Source: Cymodocea nodosa (taxonomy: Eukaryota > Streptophyta > Magnoliopsida > Alismatales > Cymodoceaceae). From it: 64,000 bases of DNA. The notes beneath the pieces are model-generated. The model had not been told where the DNA came from. It searched no databases and worked only from the letters and a program-made list of their open reading frames with translations. Location: positions 14,069,001 through 14,133,000 of the forward strand of contig CM072336.1 in the NCBI GenBank assembly GCA_036874045.1, given 5' to 3'. Both the position numbers and the translations under genes were made by a program. Below are positions 47,376 to 59,537 of this stretch, piece by piece; within the stretch, counting starts at the first letter, position 1; each line of letters opens with the position of its first letter.

Positions 47376-49603
47376 CTAGACGTTGAGAAGGACATTGCAT
47401 AGTTCTGTGGGAGTGGAGAAGAAGGGGCTGTGATCACTGTCCAAGGAATGCACTTGAGCGGGAGGCCAGAGATGGATCATGGTATCTTGCTGCGCTGGTG
47501 TGACGATCTGATCCTGCATCGCCTTCACGTAGATCCGCCTAACCTTGTTGGCCACCTCGTCATTGTAGAATCGCGCTTCTTGGAACACTACGATCCCTGG
47601 GGTGGGGCGCAGCAACATTGAAGCCATAATTTGATCCTGATGAAGCAATGAAACCCATGCATCCACATCTTATCCTTTCTTCGTTGTAAATACACACACA
47701 TATATATACATACAAAGCACGAGAGAGAGAAAGAGAAACCAAGAAAGGCAAACCAAATTGATGTCGGACATAACAATGATTGTATTATATCTATCATACC
47801 TCTTCAGGGCTCATGTTGTATAAAAATTTGCGTTGGTATTCCTCTTTCATGATCCCTCTTGGTGTCTTCATCTTGTTGATGTCCTCTCTTTTAAATAATT
47901 GCGGAGATACCTGCATAATGTATTGTATTAAATCAATTGGAAATTGATAGAATCATGTCGTGGCGTATATCTAACTTAATTCACGGCTTCTCCTCACCGA
48001 TCCAAACAAATGATGTATGGTAAGTGTCTCATAATCCAATCATTATTTCTATGCACAATTTTACCTAAAAATTCGATTTTTCCATATCTAAAATCAGTAC
48101 GTCGATCCTTGTATAATATTCCACGTTAACATTTGTGTTTAATTAAAAATCAAAATGTAATTTGAAATGAGACGTTAATTTTAATGCTAGAAAAAAAGTG
48201 TTTAGAGTGTCTCTAAATTAAAGAGTTATCCAATGAGAATATATAAAAGACAAGAAAATGAAGAAAAAAAATAAGAGAAAAATGGATCGGCTAGACTGGT
48301 CAAGTGTTCGGTCAACCCAATTGAGGACCAATAGATGAGTGCGCTTAGGTCGGTTGTTGCCTGTTGACTGGTCCATCGAAGGTGAATAAATTATTGATGA
48401 GGACTGTTAATGATAATAATATAAACAACTACCTCAAAATTAAATGAAAAAAGTTCATTTTTGTATTAATGTATATTTTATTTCAAACTAGTCTATGTAA
48501 AGTTATTGTTCTAATTAATACTTTTTTATTTGTAGCATTCTTTAGACGGTACAAGCTTCTTCTTTTTTCCTTTTCTGGTAGATGTGTAAAATTATCAAGA
48601 TTTTTTGATACTAATTAATTAATTATTAACGATTTGTATCTTTTTTACAAGAAAAATAAAGTAGATGATAATTAGATAAGACAGAATATCCACTGCAGAG
48701 CATGTGCACCTTGTACGTCGTGGAGTTTTCCTTCTCACCTCACAACCTTTTTTACTGCAACAGGACTATTATAATAAGGTAATAAGGTAGCGTAGTCCAT
48801 CCTGTAACCCTTTTTTGGTAAAAGAGTTAAATAAAATTAAAGAAAAAACACTACTATGAAATGACCAAAAATTTGGCAAGAGAATAAGTGACGGTAAAAT
48901 CGAAAAAACAACAAAAAAGCCTAGAAGTCAAGTAGAGCAGCCACAAAGCAAGAAGTAGAGGTGGATGCAGAAAGGTCAGTGAGAAACTAGACTTGTGATT
49001 TACAGAGTAAGAAAGCTTGATTGCAAGAGAAAGGGAACCTTTAAACACATCTAGTTTGAAATGGTTGGAGGGTTTGGGAGGGGGAGGAGGAGGAGGAGGA
49101 GGAGGAGGAAGAGATAATAAGCTTACGGCTTTGGCATCTTCTTCCGTGCAAAAGCCGTTGCGAAGCATGTTCGCTGTGACGTAGACCGCGGCGTCGATCT
49201 TCGGGCCGAACTCGTGGATGGCGTACGTGACGCTGAGCCCTCCGGCGCTATGACCGACGAGAACCACCTGGGCAGAGCATGGTAGAATGGATCGACGTCA
49301 GATCGAATCGGAAGGAAGAAGCAGTCGTTGTTGATTGTCAATTGGTTGGCGTACCTTGTCACCGTCCTCCGGTAGCCCCGCGAGCAGGTCGGTGAGTGGT
49401 TTGCTGTACTGCTCGAAGGTGCGGACGGAGCTGGGGTCCGTAGCATCCACACCAGCGCCCACGAGGTCAAGGCACGTCACCTTATGCCCCGCCTTCTCCA
49501 GCACGCATCGCACTTTGTACCAACACCACGCGCCGTGACCCGCGCCGTGCACCAGCACAAAGCGTTTCGGCTTCCTTCTTTCATTCAACCCTTTGCTCTC
49601 CAT
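47376..49603 (-). CDS. Methylesterase, MES17-like (SABP2/hydroxynitrile lyase family)
   Basis: Alpha/beta-hydrolase that removes methyl groups from small carboxylic hormone esters; Arabidopsis MES17, the nearest relative I recognise, acts on methyl-IAA. Four exons, all phase 0 with GT-AG junctions: 49355-49603, 49127-49267, 47800-47910, 47376-47636, together 253 residues (family about 255-280). The oxyanion motif VLVHGAGHGAWCWY starts near residue 16; the catalytic triad is Ser90 (GHSAGG), Asp209 (MQDQIV) and His236 (SDHSPFF). There is no signal peptide, so a cytosolic enzyme is expected. Intron 2 (1216 bp) carries a TCC microsatellite near its donor. The stretch just before exon 3 is about 8 residues shorter than in MES17. 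The substrate is inferred from family only. It is the only host gene in the right half of the window. Confidence 0.9.
49080..49112 (-). repeat. (TCC)n microsatellite in methylesterase intron 2
   Basis: Nine or so GGA units on the plus strand (TCC in the sense of the gene), only about 15-45 bases after the intron 2 donor at 49126. A likely polymorphic marker; a splicing effect is possible but not shown. Confidence 0.85.
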
Positions 49604-49860
49604 CCCAACCGTTGAAACACGAAGCAGCCTGTGCGCGTTTCCGTGCTTGGAACAGACGCAGGCGTGAAGAATAACACAGGCTCCGTGGTCTGCACGAAAG
49701 GAAGAGAGAAGAGAAAGACGAAGAAGGGAAGAAAAAGTCGCCCTTCACGGGCTGCTGTGGCGTGCAAGTTTTTTGTGGACAGCGAGCATTATCCTCTTAC
49801 TTCATCAACCGACTATAACTGGATATATCCCTTATTTTATCGTTAGGATGGGGTAGTACT
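49604..49860 (-). promoter_or_regulatory. 5' flank and presumed promoter of the methylesterase
   Basis: Less AT-rich than the DNA beyond 49860. A weak TATA candidate (GATATATCC, minus sense) lies near 49821-49829, about 220 bases upstream of the ATG. No other clear element recognised. Confidence 0.45.
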
Positions 49861-50106
49861 GTTGTGTGTGTTTTTATTAGATATTTGTTATCAAATATAA
49901 GCTAATTTTTATTATCTACATGAGAGATATTTGCAAGATTTTATATTAAGTAGGAAAATCATGTAAAATATAAAAATTGACTGAAATAGAAGAGATTAAA
50001 TGAAAGGTGTACCGTGTGAAAAATGAAAAAGTGTATAGCGTCTTTAAAGTCAACAAAATAAGTTCATAATATTTATCTAAATACTACGAAGATTTGTAGT
50101 GCTTAC

Positions 50107-50480
50107 ATAAACATAATGGAATAGGTTTGTAACTCTATTGTGTTAAGGTATTTTGAGAATGGTACAAACTCATAGTGTCTGTGTAAATACAATAGAGTTA
50201 GTCTATTATGTTTACTCTTTATATAAATATAGAATCTATATTATTTGTAGAAACATGACAAAGTTAGTTCATTATATTTATCATTTTATATCTTTACAGA
50301 GTTTGTATTGTTTGCGTGAACATGATAGAGTTAGTTTATTATGTTTACTCTTTTTTGTTTACCATAATGTTTGTGTAAATACAATAGATGTTGTGTTTAC
50401 TATTTACATATATATATATATATATATAAGCTTCGTACTCTTTGTAAACACAATAGAATTAGTCCGTTGTGTTTGCCAAT
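50107..50480. repeat. Degenerate tandem repeat, unit about 65 bp, with a (TA)n core
   Basis: Copies of TGTAAATACAATAGAGTTAG or close variants start near 50107, 50181, 50245, 50313, 50373 and 50441 (spacing 60-74). A (TA)n run lies at about 50408-50428. The open frame of 116 codons across it is a translation of the repeat, not a gene. The rest of 49861-50760 shows nothing I can name. Confidence 0.7.
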
Positions 50481-50760
50481 TTATAAGCACAATTGGAAAT
50501 TAATGACTAGAGTTAAAGTACTAGTAATGAGTAAATACAATGAACCTAATTGTTTATTGAAATCAACTATAAATCTTTTATGCTGCATTCATAACTACTT
50601 CCATATTTATTCTATTAATTCAATTTTGTTATTCTAACATTTGTAATTGAGAAATACTATAGTTACGATCAGTTGGAAGTGTATTGCCAATTTAGAAACA
50701 ACGTGATGGATGTGGATTAAATCTCAGCCGCAAGATTTGAAATTATAGTTAGAGAATTGG

Positions 50761-51690
50761 TGTAAAAGGGCTAAATGTGCACTTTTACATATATTTATTC
50801 ATGCATATTATGGTCTTGATTGATATATTTTATATGTTCTTATGTGAAATTACATGTTAATCCTGTGTATAGAACATGCATGTAATTTGAGCTTTATTAG
50901 CGTAAATTGCACAAAATTAAGAGAACCCCATTTACTTATATTGCAAAATTAAATGAATCAATAGGAAATCTTAGTTATAATTATTTACGTTTTGTTTCTA
51001 TTATTTGAATTTCGTCTTGTCACAAATGTGCTTATTTTAATGTTGCAATGCATTACTGTAAATTATTTATACAACCATGTCATATGTGACACGATTTTGT
51101 ATAAGTTTTGTTGGTGGAAAAATAGGTGAATGATGCAGATTAGCTACAGAACATTGGATGCAAGATCACGATGATCAAACTCTCCTATAAATAACCCATC
51201 TAGGGCTTTGTGCAAAGGATCTCTTCCTTCTCTCTTGCATGAGCTATAGCCATCGCACTCCTCCTCCATCGTTGAGCTAGGCAACTGGCCTCTCTTCCTT
51301 TGTTTGGTGCTTGGTTGGACTGTACAACTTGAAGGCTCACACCCTCACAAGGTCCTTCAGTTGTAGGACGTTGGGTGCGTAGACAGAAGGCAAAATGGAG
51401 GTGGGTGCACCCTCATGAAGGGTGGTGTGGGAGCTTCAACCAGTGTTTTGTTCTCTATAAATCTAGGTGCCAGAAAAGTGGAGAACTACAAACAAAGGAG
51501 GAAAGAAACTTTATCAGAATTGTGGCCATACATGTTTCTAGAATTGCAGCCTAGGTGAATCCTATCATTGGTGACTCGTTGGGGGGTGACATCCTTGGTG
51601 GGAGCAGAGTGTGTGGTTTACATCAGCCTGGGAGCAACTGTAAGGAGTGTGTAGTGCATCAAGGTATAAAGAAGTTGGATTAAGTCCTTA
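50761..51690 (+). mobile_element. Partial Gypsy-type LTR
   Basis: Begins TGTAAAAGGG and follows the layout of the solo LTR at 27371: similar early region, then TATAAATAACC at about 51184 and a CT-rich leader. It is cut at 51691 by the S2 LTR; its end is not in the window. Confidence 0.65.
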
Positions 51691-54600
51691 TGTTAGTTCA
51701 TTATTTATAGGTTTAATTTTGATGATGAAAAACTAGGTACTTAGTATTAAATAAAATATTTTTAGCACTTACAATATTTACTTTGAAAATACTTAACTAT
51801 TTTATATTTAGTAACCTTTGAAAAAAAATTTCGGAAAGTTTAAATTCTACTTAAGTGTATTATTGGAGAGTTACACTCCAAATCACTGAAAATTCAAGTA
51901 AATTGGATAGTTTGTTTTTCATTGTGTATGATCAAAAAGTTTGCTCTGAAACTATCTAAAAATACTTAACTATCAGTGAGTTCAATTCTTTCTTCATTCA
52001 GATTGTTTTATTGCTAAGTATCTTAAATGTTTTTGTTTTCGAAGAGTTCAGTTTTATATTTCGAACAGTTTGGTTTTCAATGTTTTAAATGCATTTCGTT
52101 TACTATTTCCTAAAGGACATGTATCATGATCTTAACACATGACTTAAGTTATCTTTCAAAAGGTTATAAATGTAACTATTCGAAATGCTTTAAGTATCGA
52201 AGAGTTACATTCTACATGTATTTGAAACACTCTTTTACTATTGGATAGTTTGTTTTTAAAGTTTTAAACTATTGTTTATAGAAGGACATGTGTTTTAATT
52301 TAAATGCATGACTTAAGTAGTCCTTCGAAAGGTTTGCTCTAAACTATCTGAAATGCTTTTGAATATCGAAAGGTTTTTATCCTAAGTCTCTAATTTTTTG
52401 AAAGCTTCTGATCTTTTTGTTTTTAAAGAATCTACTATTGTTATTTGTTAACTTACTATTTTAGCAAGATATCTTTTTGATTACAAATCTAATTTAATGA
52501 TGATTGAGCATTATTGGAAATGGATTGACACACAAGGAATCTAACTATTTCAGAGTCCTTTCTAGAAATAGAAATCTTGGAGAAAATAGAAAAATAGTAT
52601 TACAAACAATAGAAGAATATACAGAACACATAGAAGGAGATAAGTTTTAGCAATTCTGCAAACTTTTGGAAGATTCGTCTACAACAACCATTGAAGATTA
52701 AATCCTATAGATTAATCTAGAATTCTCCTAGAGCTTCAGCAATCGACTTCTTCATAGGAGTTTTTCATTTCTGTTATGTGTTTTGAATTATTTTGAGTCA
52801 TAGACTCTTGAGCTTAAACCTGTTTCTTAAAATTCTAAAAAACCCTAGCTTACAAGGGTGTTGTGAGTATACCTTCACAATGTTGGGGCCTTGGTGAAGA
52901 GAGTGAAGTGTAATACTTCACTTGCTTAAGATGGGAGTCTTGAGTGCACAAAGTTGGTGCTTTGTGCAAGGTTGTTATTTAGCTTATAAAAACAACAATT
53001 GTAGGGTTGTTGTTTAGCCCGTGAAAAACAGCAATTGTAAGGTTGTTGCTTAGCCTTCAAAAGCAACTTGATTTAGGTTTGTGCTAAGCCTTGAAAGTAC
53101 TTAGTGAATTCTCAAGATTGTAGCCTTGAGGAGTGGACTACCTAGTTTGGGGAACCACTATAAATTTCCTATGTCCCTTTATTTCTTCATTTACTATTTT
53201 AAAATCACTTTAATTAAGGTTCATTAGTGTCTCTTGCTTTCGAGAATAATTTAAAAGTAATTAAAATTTTACTAGGACACTATTCACCCTCCCTTTAGTG
53301 TGCCATTTAATCCCATCAAGTGGTATCAAAGTAAGGTTATCTCTATGATAGATTTAAGTAATCTGAAATTAATGGCAGAGGGTCAACATGTTCACATACT
53401 TTCATTATTTGATGGTAACAACTATGGATTTTGGAAAAATAAGATGACTAACTTTTTAAAATCCATGGATGTGAAAGTATGGAGAGTAGTTATTCATGAA
53501 ATACAACTTCCAACTATTCTAAAGGACATGTGGACTAATGAAGATGAGAAAAAGATTCAAATAGATGCTAAAGGAATGAATGCACTAACTTGTGCACTCA
53601 CTATTGACATTTATAACAAGATATCTGCTTGTTCTACTGCATATGAAGCCTAGCAAGCCATGGAAATTACTTATGAAAGCACAAATGAAGTTAAGGATAC
53701 TAAAATCAGCATTTTGCTGAGAAAATATGAAATGTTCAAGATGAAAGAGAATGAGAGTATTAATGATCTCATATCTCATTTCATAGAGATCATAAATGGA
53801 CTGAAAAACATTGGGAAAGAATTTCCCATGAAGGAACTAGTTATCAAAGTCTTGAGAACCTAAATAAAGATTGAAAAGCTAAGGCTACATCTCTTCAAGA
53901 CTCCAAGGACATGAGGACTTTCACTCTAGAAGATCTTACTAGCAATCTATTAGGCTATGAGACATAGTTAAATGATTGGTGTAGGATCATTGTATCACAA
54001 GAGGGGGAGTGAATTGTGTCTTTAATAATTAAAATTATTAGCAGATAAAACAAGAGCACAAAACACTCGTAAATAAAATTCTATTCTCTATAAACTTTTA
54101 AAGAAAGAATTTACAATATCTTTTCAGCTCAATTCCCTTTCTATCAGTTTGATACAGTAATGTCCGATATACAATTCAAATAGAAAATGAAGTCCTTATT
54201 CAAAGCTAAATTCGAATTGTATAAAACCTGATTTTTATGTACGTAGCTCCTTTTCCTTTTTTTTACTTAGCTTTTGTATCTCTTCTCTAGTTGTCAAATT
54301 TCCAGACTTTTTGCGTTTGCAGCTTTTTTTTTGAAATTGCTTGGAATTCCAAACTTCTTCTAATGTTGGAGAATTTTTCTAGATTTGATATGTAGTTGAA
54401 TATTCAGATTTGATATTTGAGATTGTGATTGAATATTAAGACTTGATCTTTCAGTTTATGATTGGGGATTGGGATGATCGTAATGTAGCTCGTACTCTCT
54501 ATTTTTAGTAGTCAAACTCTAACTTCACGTTCAGCATGTTCATCCACTTAATTCATAATCTATAATCCACGTACTAATTTCAAATTCAAATTATCTACGA

Positions 54601-56424
54601 TTTCCACTATCTTTTTGAATTTCCACTATGTCCACTATCATTTTGAAATTTCCACTTTCTCCACTATAATTTTAAATTTCCACGATTTCCACTCGTAGAT
54701 TCATTGAAACTTTATATTCTTGGAGATTTGTAGAATGTCTTCTAAATCATTGCTTTAATCAAACACTTATCCTTTAAGTTTTGTAAAAACTCGAACACTT
54801 ATCTATAACTTTTCTAGTTTTTGCACCTGTAAAACACGTGATTGAACAAAGAAAACTTATCTATTCGTTAGTCATTTTATAAAGCTCGAACAGTTATCTA
54901 TCAATGCATATAAAAACTTGAACAGTTATCTAAGTCTTTGATTTTCATTACCGAACACACATGAAAAACATGACAATTTAAAACATTAAAAATACATGTA
55001 CAGATAACTTAACTATACGAGTTTTTAACAAACTCTTCAATTAAATCGAAACGTTAAATATCCAAAATTTTAACTATCCGAAATTTTAAATGAAACTTTT
55101 CGATAACTTATCAACATTTAATTACGTGACTATTATAACTAGAAAATATTATTTAGACTTATTTAAAAACATTAATAAAGCATTTATCATCAAAAAAAAA
55201 TTCCTAACAATTGGAAAGAAGAGGAAGGAGAAACCTCAAAGAAAACAAAAAGAAAAAGTAGCTTGCTTTGAAAGCTTAACAACAAATTGAAGAATTTGCC
55301 AATGAATTTCCAAAAGAACTGGCTTGTATCATATGAAAATATAGAAAATTCTAGAAGAAAGGAAAAGGCCATGATAAGGGGAAGCAATCTACTTCTAAGT
55401 GTTTCAACTGTAATAAGTATGGACATTTTTAGAGTCAATGCACTTAGAAGAAAGATGAGAAAATGAATTTTGATAAAAAGAAATTCCATGAAAAGAAGAA
55501 GTTTAATTAGAGAACATATGGCCCAAGAAAGAAGAAAACTTTCCAAGTTACTTGGGATGATTCTACAGGATTTGAAGTTTCTAATGATTCAAGTACTGAA
55601 GGATCACAAACTAAATCTGAAACTAAGGAATTAGCCAATGTCTACTTTATGGCTAAAACTGATGAGGTACTTTTTGATTCCAAAATAGTTGATTCAATTA
55701 TTTTTGATAATGATTTTGATGTGTCTGATATAAATCAAGATGATTATAATGAATTACTTGATGAATTGAAAAATGTTAGTTTAGAAAATTCTACTTTGAA
55801 AAGGAAATCATCTAATAGTAAAAAAATAGTTATTAAGTTAGAAAAGGAAATTGCTACACTAAAAGTTGAAAATTTTGCACTAAAGAAAAATAAATCTGTT
55901 GCCATTAGTTTTGATATGCATGATAGAATTTCTGAACTTAAAAAAGATAATTCAGAACTTGTTAAAGAACTGAAAAATAAATTCTTAGAAAATAAAAAGT
56001 TATAAGGTGAAACTTTTGAACTAAATGATAAACTTAAAAATTACTATGAAGAAAAATCAAGCTCAAAATCTGAAATAGACCAATTAGAAAGAGAAATTGT
56101 AGATTAAAATTTAAATTAGGAACTTTTACTAAAGAAGATAAGAAATTAACAAATATCATAAATAGTTATAAAGTATTTGGTGATAGAACAGGTATAGGTT
56201 TTAACTATGAACACCAAAAACCTATGCTTCTGTTAATTTCTTAAATAGCTATAAAATGGACTATGAAAATGGCTATTTGAAAAAAATTAATAAAGAAAAA
56301 ATTATCTATGTGTTAAAAAGAAATTTTGTTAATCAAAATAACACATGAATTTCCAAATAAAATAGATTTCAAATATTTTCTACTAACAGAAATGGACCCA
56401 AGAAAATATGGGTACCAAAGAATG
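51691..56424 (+). mobile_element. S2: SIRE-like Copia element, 5' LTR and gag only
   Basis: LTR 51691-53315 (1625 bp, starts TGTTAG, has TTTTGATGATG near its start), primer site 53321-53332 (TGGTATCAAAGT), gag remnant 53345-53974 and 55215-56424 with the gag core (LFDGNNYGFWKNKMTNFL near 53405), a zinc-knuckle relic near 55400 and a C-terminal coiled-coil segment 55640-56010. A solo LTR interrupts the gag at 53980. No pol part or 3' LTR is present. Fossil with several breaks. Confidence 0.8.
53980..55209 (-). mobile_element. SIRE-type solo LTR (third family), antisense
   Basis: 1230 bp flanked by ATTGG at 53975-53979 and 55210-55214. Minus-sense start TGTTAGG, end GATCCTACA. Same family as 56560-57766 but in opposite orientation. 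Confidence 0.88.
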
Positions 56425-58313
56425 TGTAAGAAAGGTTTTTACTTAAGAGGAGCGGTGAATTAAGTATATTGCAGATTTTCTAGTATTTTTCAATCCCTTT
56501 TTAAATATAGTAAATGTAGAAATTAAATAGAGTTTAAATCATATAAACAATTTATAGTGTGTTAGGTATTTAATTTTGATGATATATGTTTTATTAACGT
56601 ATTTAAATAAGTCTACATAATCTTTTCTAAGTATATTTCTCTAAGTATAATAGTTAACAAATTATCGAAAAGTTTCATTTTTATGTCGGATAAATTAAAA
56701 GATTTCCGAAGAGTTAGATTTGCAATAGTTAAACTTTCGGATAATTAACGTTTCATTTTTGTCGAATACTTTATGTTAAAAACTCGTATAGTTAAGTTAT
56801 CTGCACGTGTGTTTTTAATGTTTTAAGTTGTCATGTGTTTTCCATGTGGGTTCGGTAATGAAAAATCGAATAGTTAGATAACTGTTCGAGTTTTTATACG
56901 CATGGATAGATAACTGTTTGAGTTTTATAAAAGGACTAACGAACAGAAAAGTTTCTTTGTTTAGTCACGTGTTTTGCAGGTACAAAAACTCGAAGAGTTA
57001 AAGGATAAATGTTTGAGTTTTGATAGGACTTAAAGGATAACTGTTCGACTAAATCGAAGAATTAGAAGATATTCTACAAGACTCCAGGAAGATAAAGTTT
57101 CGATGTATCTACGAGTGGAGATCGTGGAAACTCAAAATGTTAGTGAAGAAAGTGGAAATTTAAATAATTTGGATTAAAGAGAAAATTAGTACGTGGATTA
57201 TGGATTATAGATCAAGTGGATGAACATGCTGAACGTGAAAGACAAGAAAGTTCGACTACTAATAGAGAGTACGAGCTACATTACAATAGAGGATCCCAAT
57301 CTCAAAAACCAAGTCTGAATATTCAATCTGAATCCCTAACTGAAATGTTAAGTTTGAATATTCATATTCTGAAAAGTTCTCCAACATTAGAAGAAGTTCA
57401 AAATTCCAAGCAATTTTAGAAAATGAGCTGCAAACGTAAGAAGTTTGGAAATTCGAAAACTGGAGAAGAAGAGATACAAAAGCTGAGCAAAGAGAAAGAA
57501 AAGAGTTGTGTGCATAAAGATCAGGTTTTATATAATTCAAAATTAGTTTTGAAAAAGAGCTTTGTTTTCCTATTTGAATTGTATATCAAAAATTACTGTA
57601 TCAAAACCGTTAAGAAGGGAATTGAGCTGAAAAGATATTGTAAATTCTATCTTGAAATAAAAGAATAGAATTTCATTTACGAGTGTTTTGTGCTATTGTT
57701 TTATCTGCTAGTTTAATTACTAAAGACACAATTCACCCCCCCTATTGTGATACAGATGATCCTACATAGTGGTTCCCCTCAACTAGGGTACGTCCACTCC
57801 TTGAGACCCTACTCAAGAATTTACTATCCTTAAGAGCTTTTAGTTCACTCAAAACCCGGTGTACTACAACTTTACACAAAAGCAAAATCAACTTGACTAG
57901 ACACCGATCCTTCGTCAAGTTCTCCCTCTAACTATACGAGGGTTTGTATCGTTACCGTGCTAACTATACGAACCCTTGTATAGCTCCTCTCTACATAACT
58001 TTACAGACTCTTGTAAAGTTACACGAAACTCTTTTGAAAGAACACTTTTTAGAGTTTCTTCCACAACACCCCTTGTGGATATGTTCTCTTTTTCAATTTA
58101 TGACACAATGAAAAGAGGAATTAATCATGAAAGCATAAACATAATAAAAGTTTTTCCTCTTGTAGATACAGCAATCCTTTAATCTTCAGGATATAGATTT
58201 GTTGCCGTAGAGTTCTTTTGAATGACTTTTAGTTCTCATTCTCCATTTATCTTCAAAACTTCTAAGAGTTTTCTCTTTGGAGTTATTACTAAATGGGAAC
58301 TGTAATGCTTTTA
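56425..58313 (-). mobile_element. SIRE-type LTR in antisense, split and incomplete
   Basis: Minus-sense sequence resembles the S2 LTR (for example GGAGTGGAC...GGGGAACCACTA around 57767-57800 and a CAAGGGGTGTTGTGG segment near 58065). The nested solo LTR 56560-57766 divides it. The right border is set by the divergent Gypsy LTR near 58314 and is approximate, as is the left border. Confidence 0.6.
56560..57766 (+). mobile_element. SIRE-type solo LTR (third family), sense
   Basis: 1207 bp, TGTTAGG to GATCCTACA, flanked by TAGTG at 56555-56559 and 57767-57771. Together with 53980-55209 it forms a 1.2 kb inverted repeat with about 1.35 kb between the arms. Confidence 0.88.
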
Positions 58314-59537
58314 TGTGTTGTTAAATTAAATAACTAAAGTGCAAATTTTACATTTACACCACAAGCGCATAATGCCTATTATAGTAATCATGCAAATATA
58401 GGTCGAATCTATAAGGAGTTTGTTTTAAATGAATTTAGTGAAATAATTATTCTGCAAAATATGTACATCATTAAATCCATAATGAAAATTATAATTACAT
58501 AATATTAAACAAAAATGACATAAATACATTGAAGAATTTACATTTAGCCCAAAATCCATTAAATTCCTAAAGTCAAGCCCTAGAAAACTCAAGAAAATCA
58601 ATGAGTTTCTACCTTGAAATCACAAAAATAAGGTCCAATTTCTAACTCTCCTTTCTTCCAACTTGGACATTCAAAAATCTAGATAAAATATTGGTTAGAA
58701 AGATCCTCATTATCTTTGAAATGATAGTGATTTCATGGACTAACTTATTTTAGAACTTTAACAATGTCAAATTTACTAACAAGATGTAGAATAGTTTTGT
58801 AAACTTTTCAGAAATGCACCTTCAGTGCAAAAATCATATCTCAGTCAATACTCCATTAAATACTACAAAATTATAGTGTTTTGAATCAAGACTCAAAGTA
58901 CTAACAAGAAAAATTCACAAAACAACTTTCCAAAAAGTATGTAGTGTAGGCACCATGTAGGCGTCGAGCACAGAATTTGGCTCTCGACCAGAAATTCAAA
59001 ACCACTACAACTTTTGGAAGAAAAAATAAAAAACTAAAGAAATACATTTTGAAAAATTACAAAATATACATGACTGTAATCTACACAAAATTTCCTACAA
59101 AATCGAAACAAAAAAAATTCTATGGAAAACTTAGTCTTTGAAAGGAATAAAGTCGAACAAGGATTTTGTTTGTATAGAATCTGAAACTACAAAATCCATT
59201 CATTAACCTATCTTCTTCTTTACACAAATCTCAACTCAAAACAATGTAAAATCACAACCAAAGTATACTGAAATAATAAGGAAACATATGCACACATATC
59301 CACACGTATTTATAAACATACACACTTTGAAACTATATTGAAAATGAAATATATATGCAAACATTCACACATGTACAACAAGTGACCAAGATTTGAAGTC
59401 ATAAGCATTAAAATGAAATGTAAAGATTACACTAATGTTAGTAAACTCAAGACACACAAACAAAAAACACAAACAAAACTCTAACAAACACACGAAAATA
59501 TAGAGAAACATATTGTAGACACCCAAATCTTGACTCC
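58314..59537 (-). mobile_element. Divergent Athila/Tat-like LTR in antisense
   Basis: The segment 58360-58425 (CACAAGCGCATAATGCCTAT and on through an AGGTCGAATC stretch) parallels the U5-side block of the main Athila-like LTR (minus sense at 4725-4790), but the rest is different, so this is a separate, older or distant family. Borders approximate; the right end is cut by E2. Confidence 0.55.

Noticed and set aside
47430-47621. 63-codon plus-strand frame over methylesterase exon 4
   Set aside because: Antisense shadow of the conserved exon.
48150-48850. Search for an extra exon in methylesterase intron 2
   Set aside because: No stretch with family similarity and fitting splice sites was found by eye; left open as a check.
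50153-50503. 116-codon frame rich in Tyr, Ile and Val
   Set aside because: Translation of a 65-bp tandem repeat with a TA run; no gene signal.
55190-55546. 118-codon minus-strand frame with hydrophobic runs
   Set aside because: Antisense of the lysine-rich gag remnant of S2; hydrophobic look follows from A-rich coding on the other strand.
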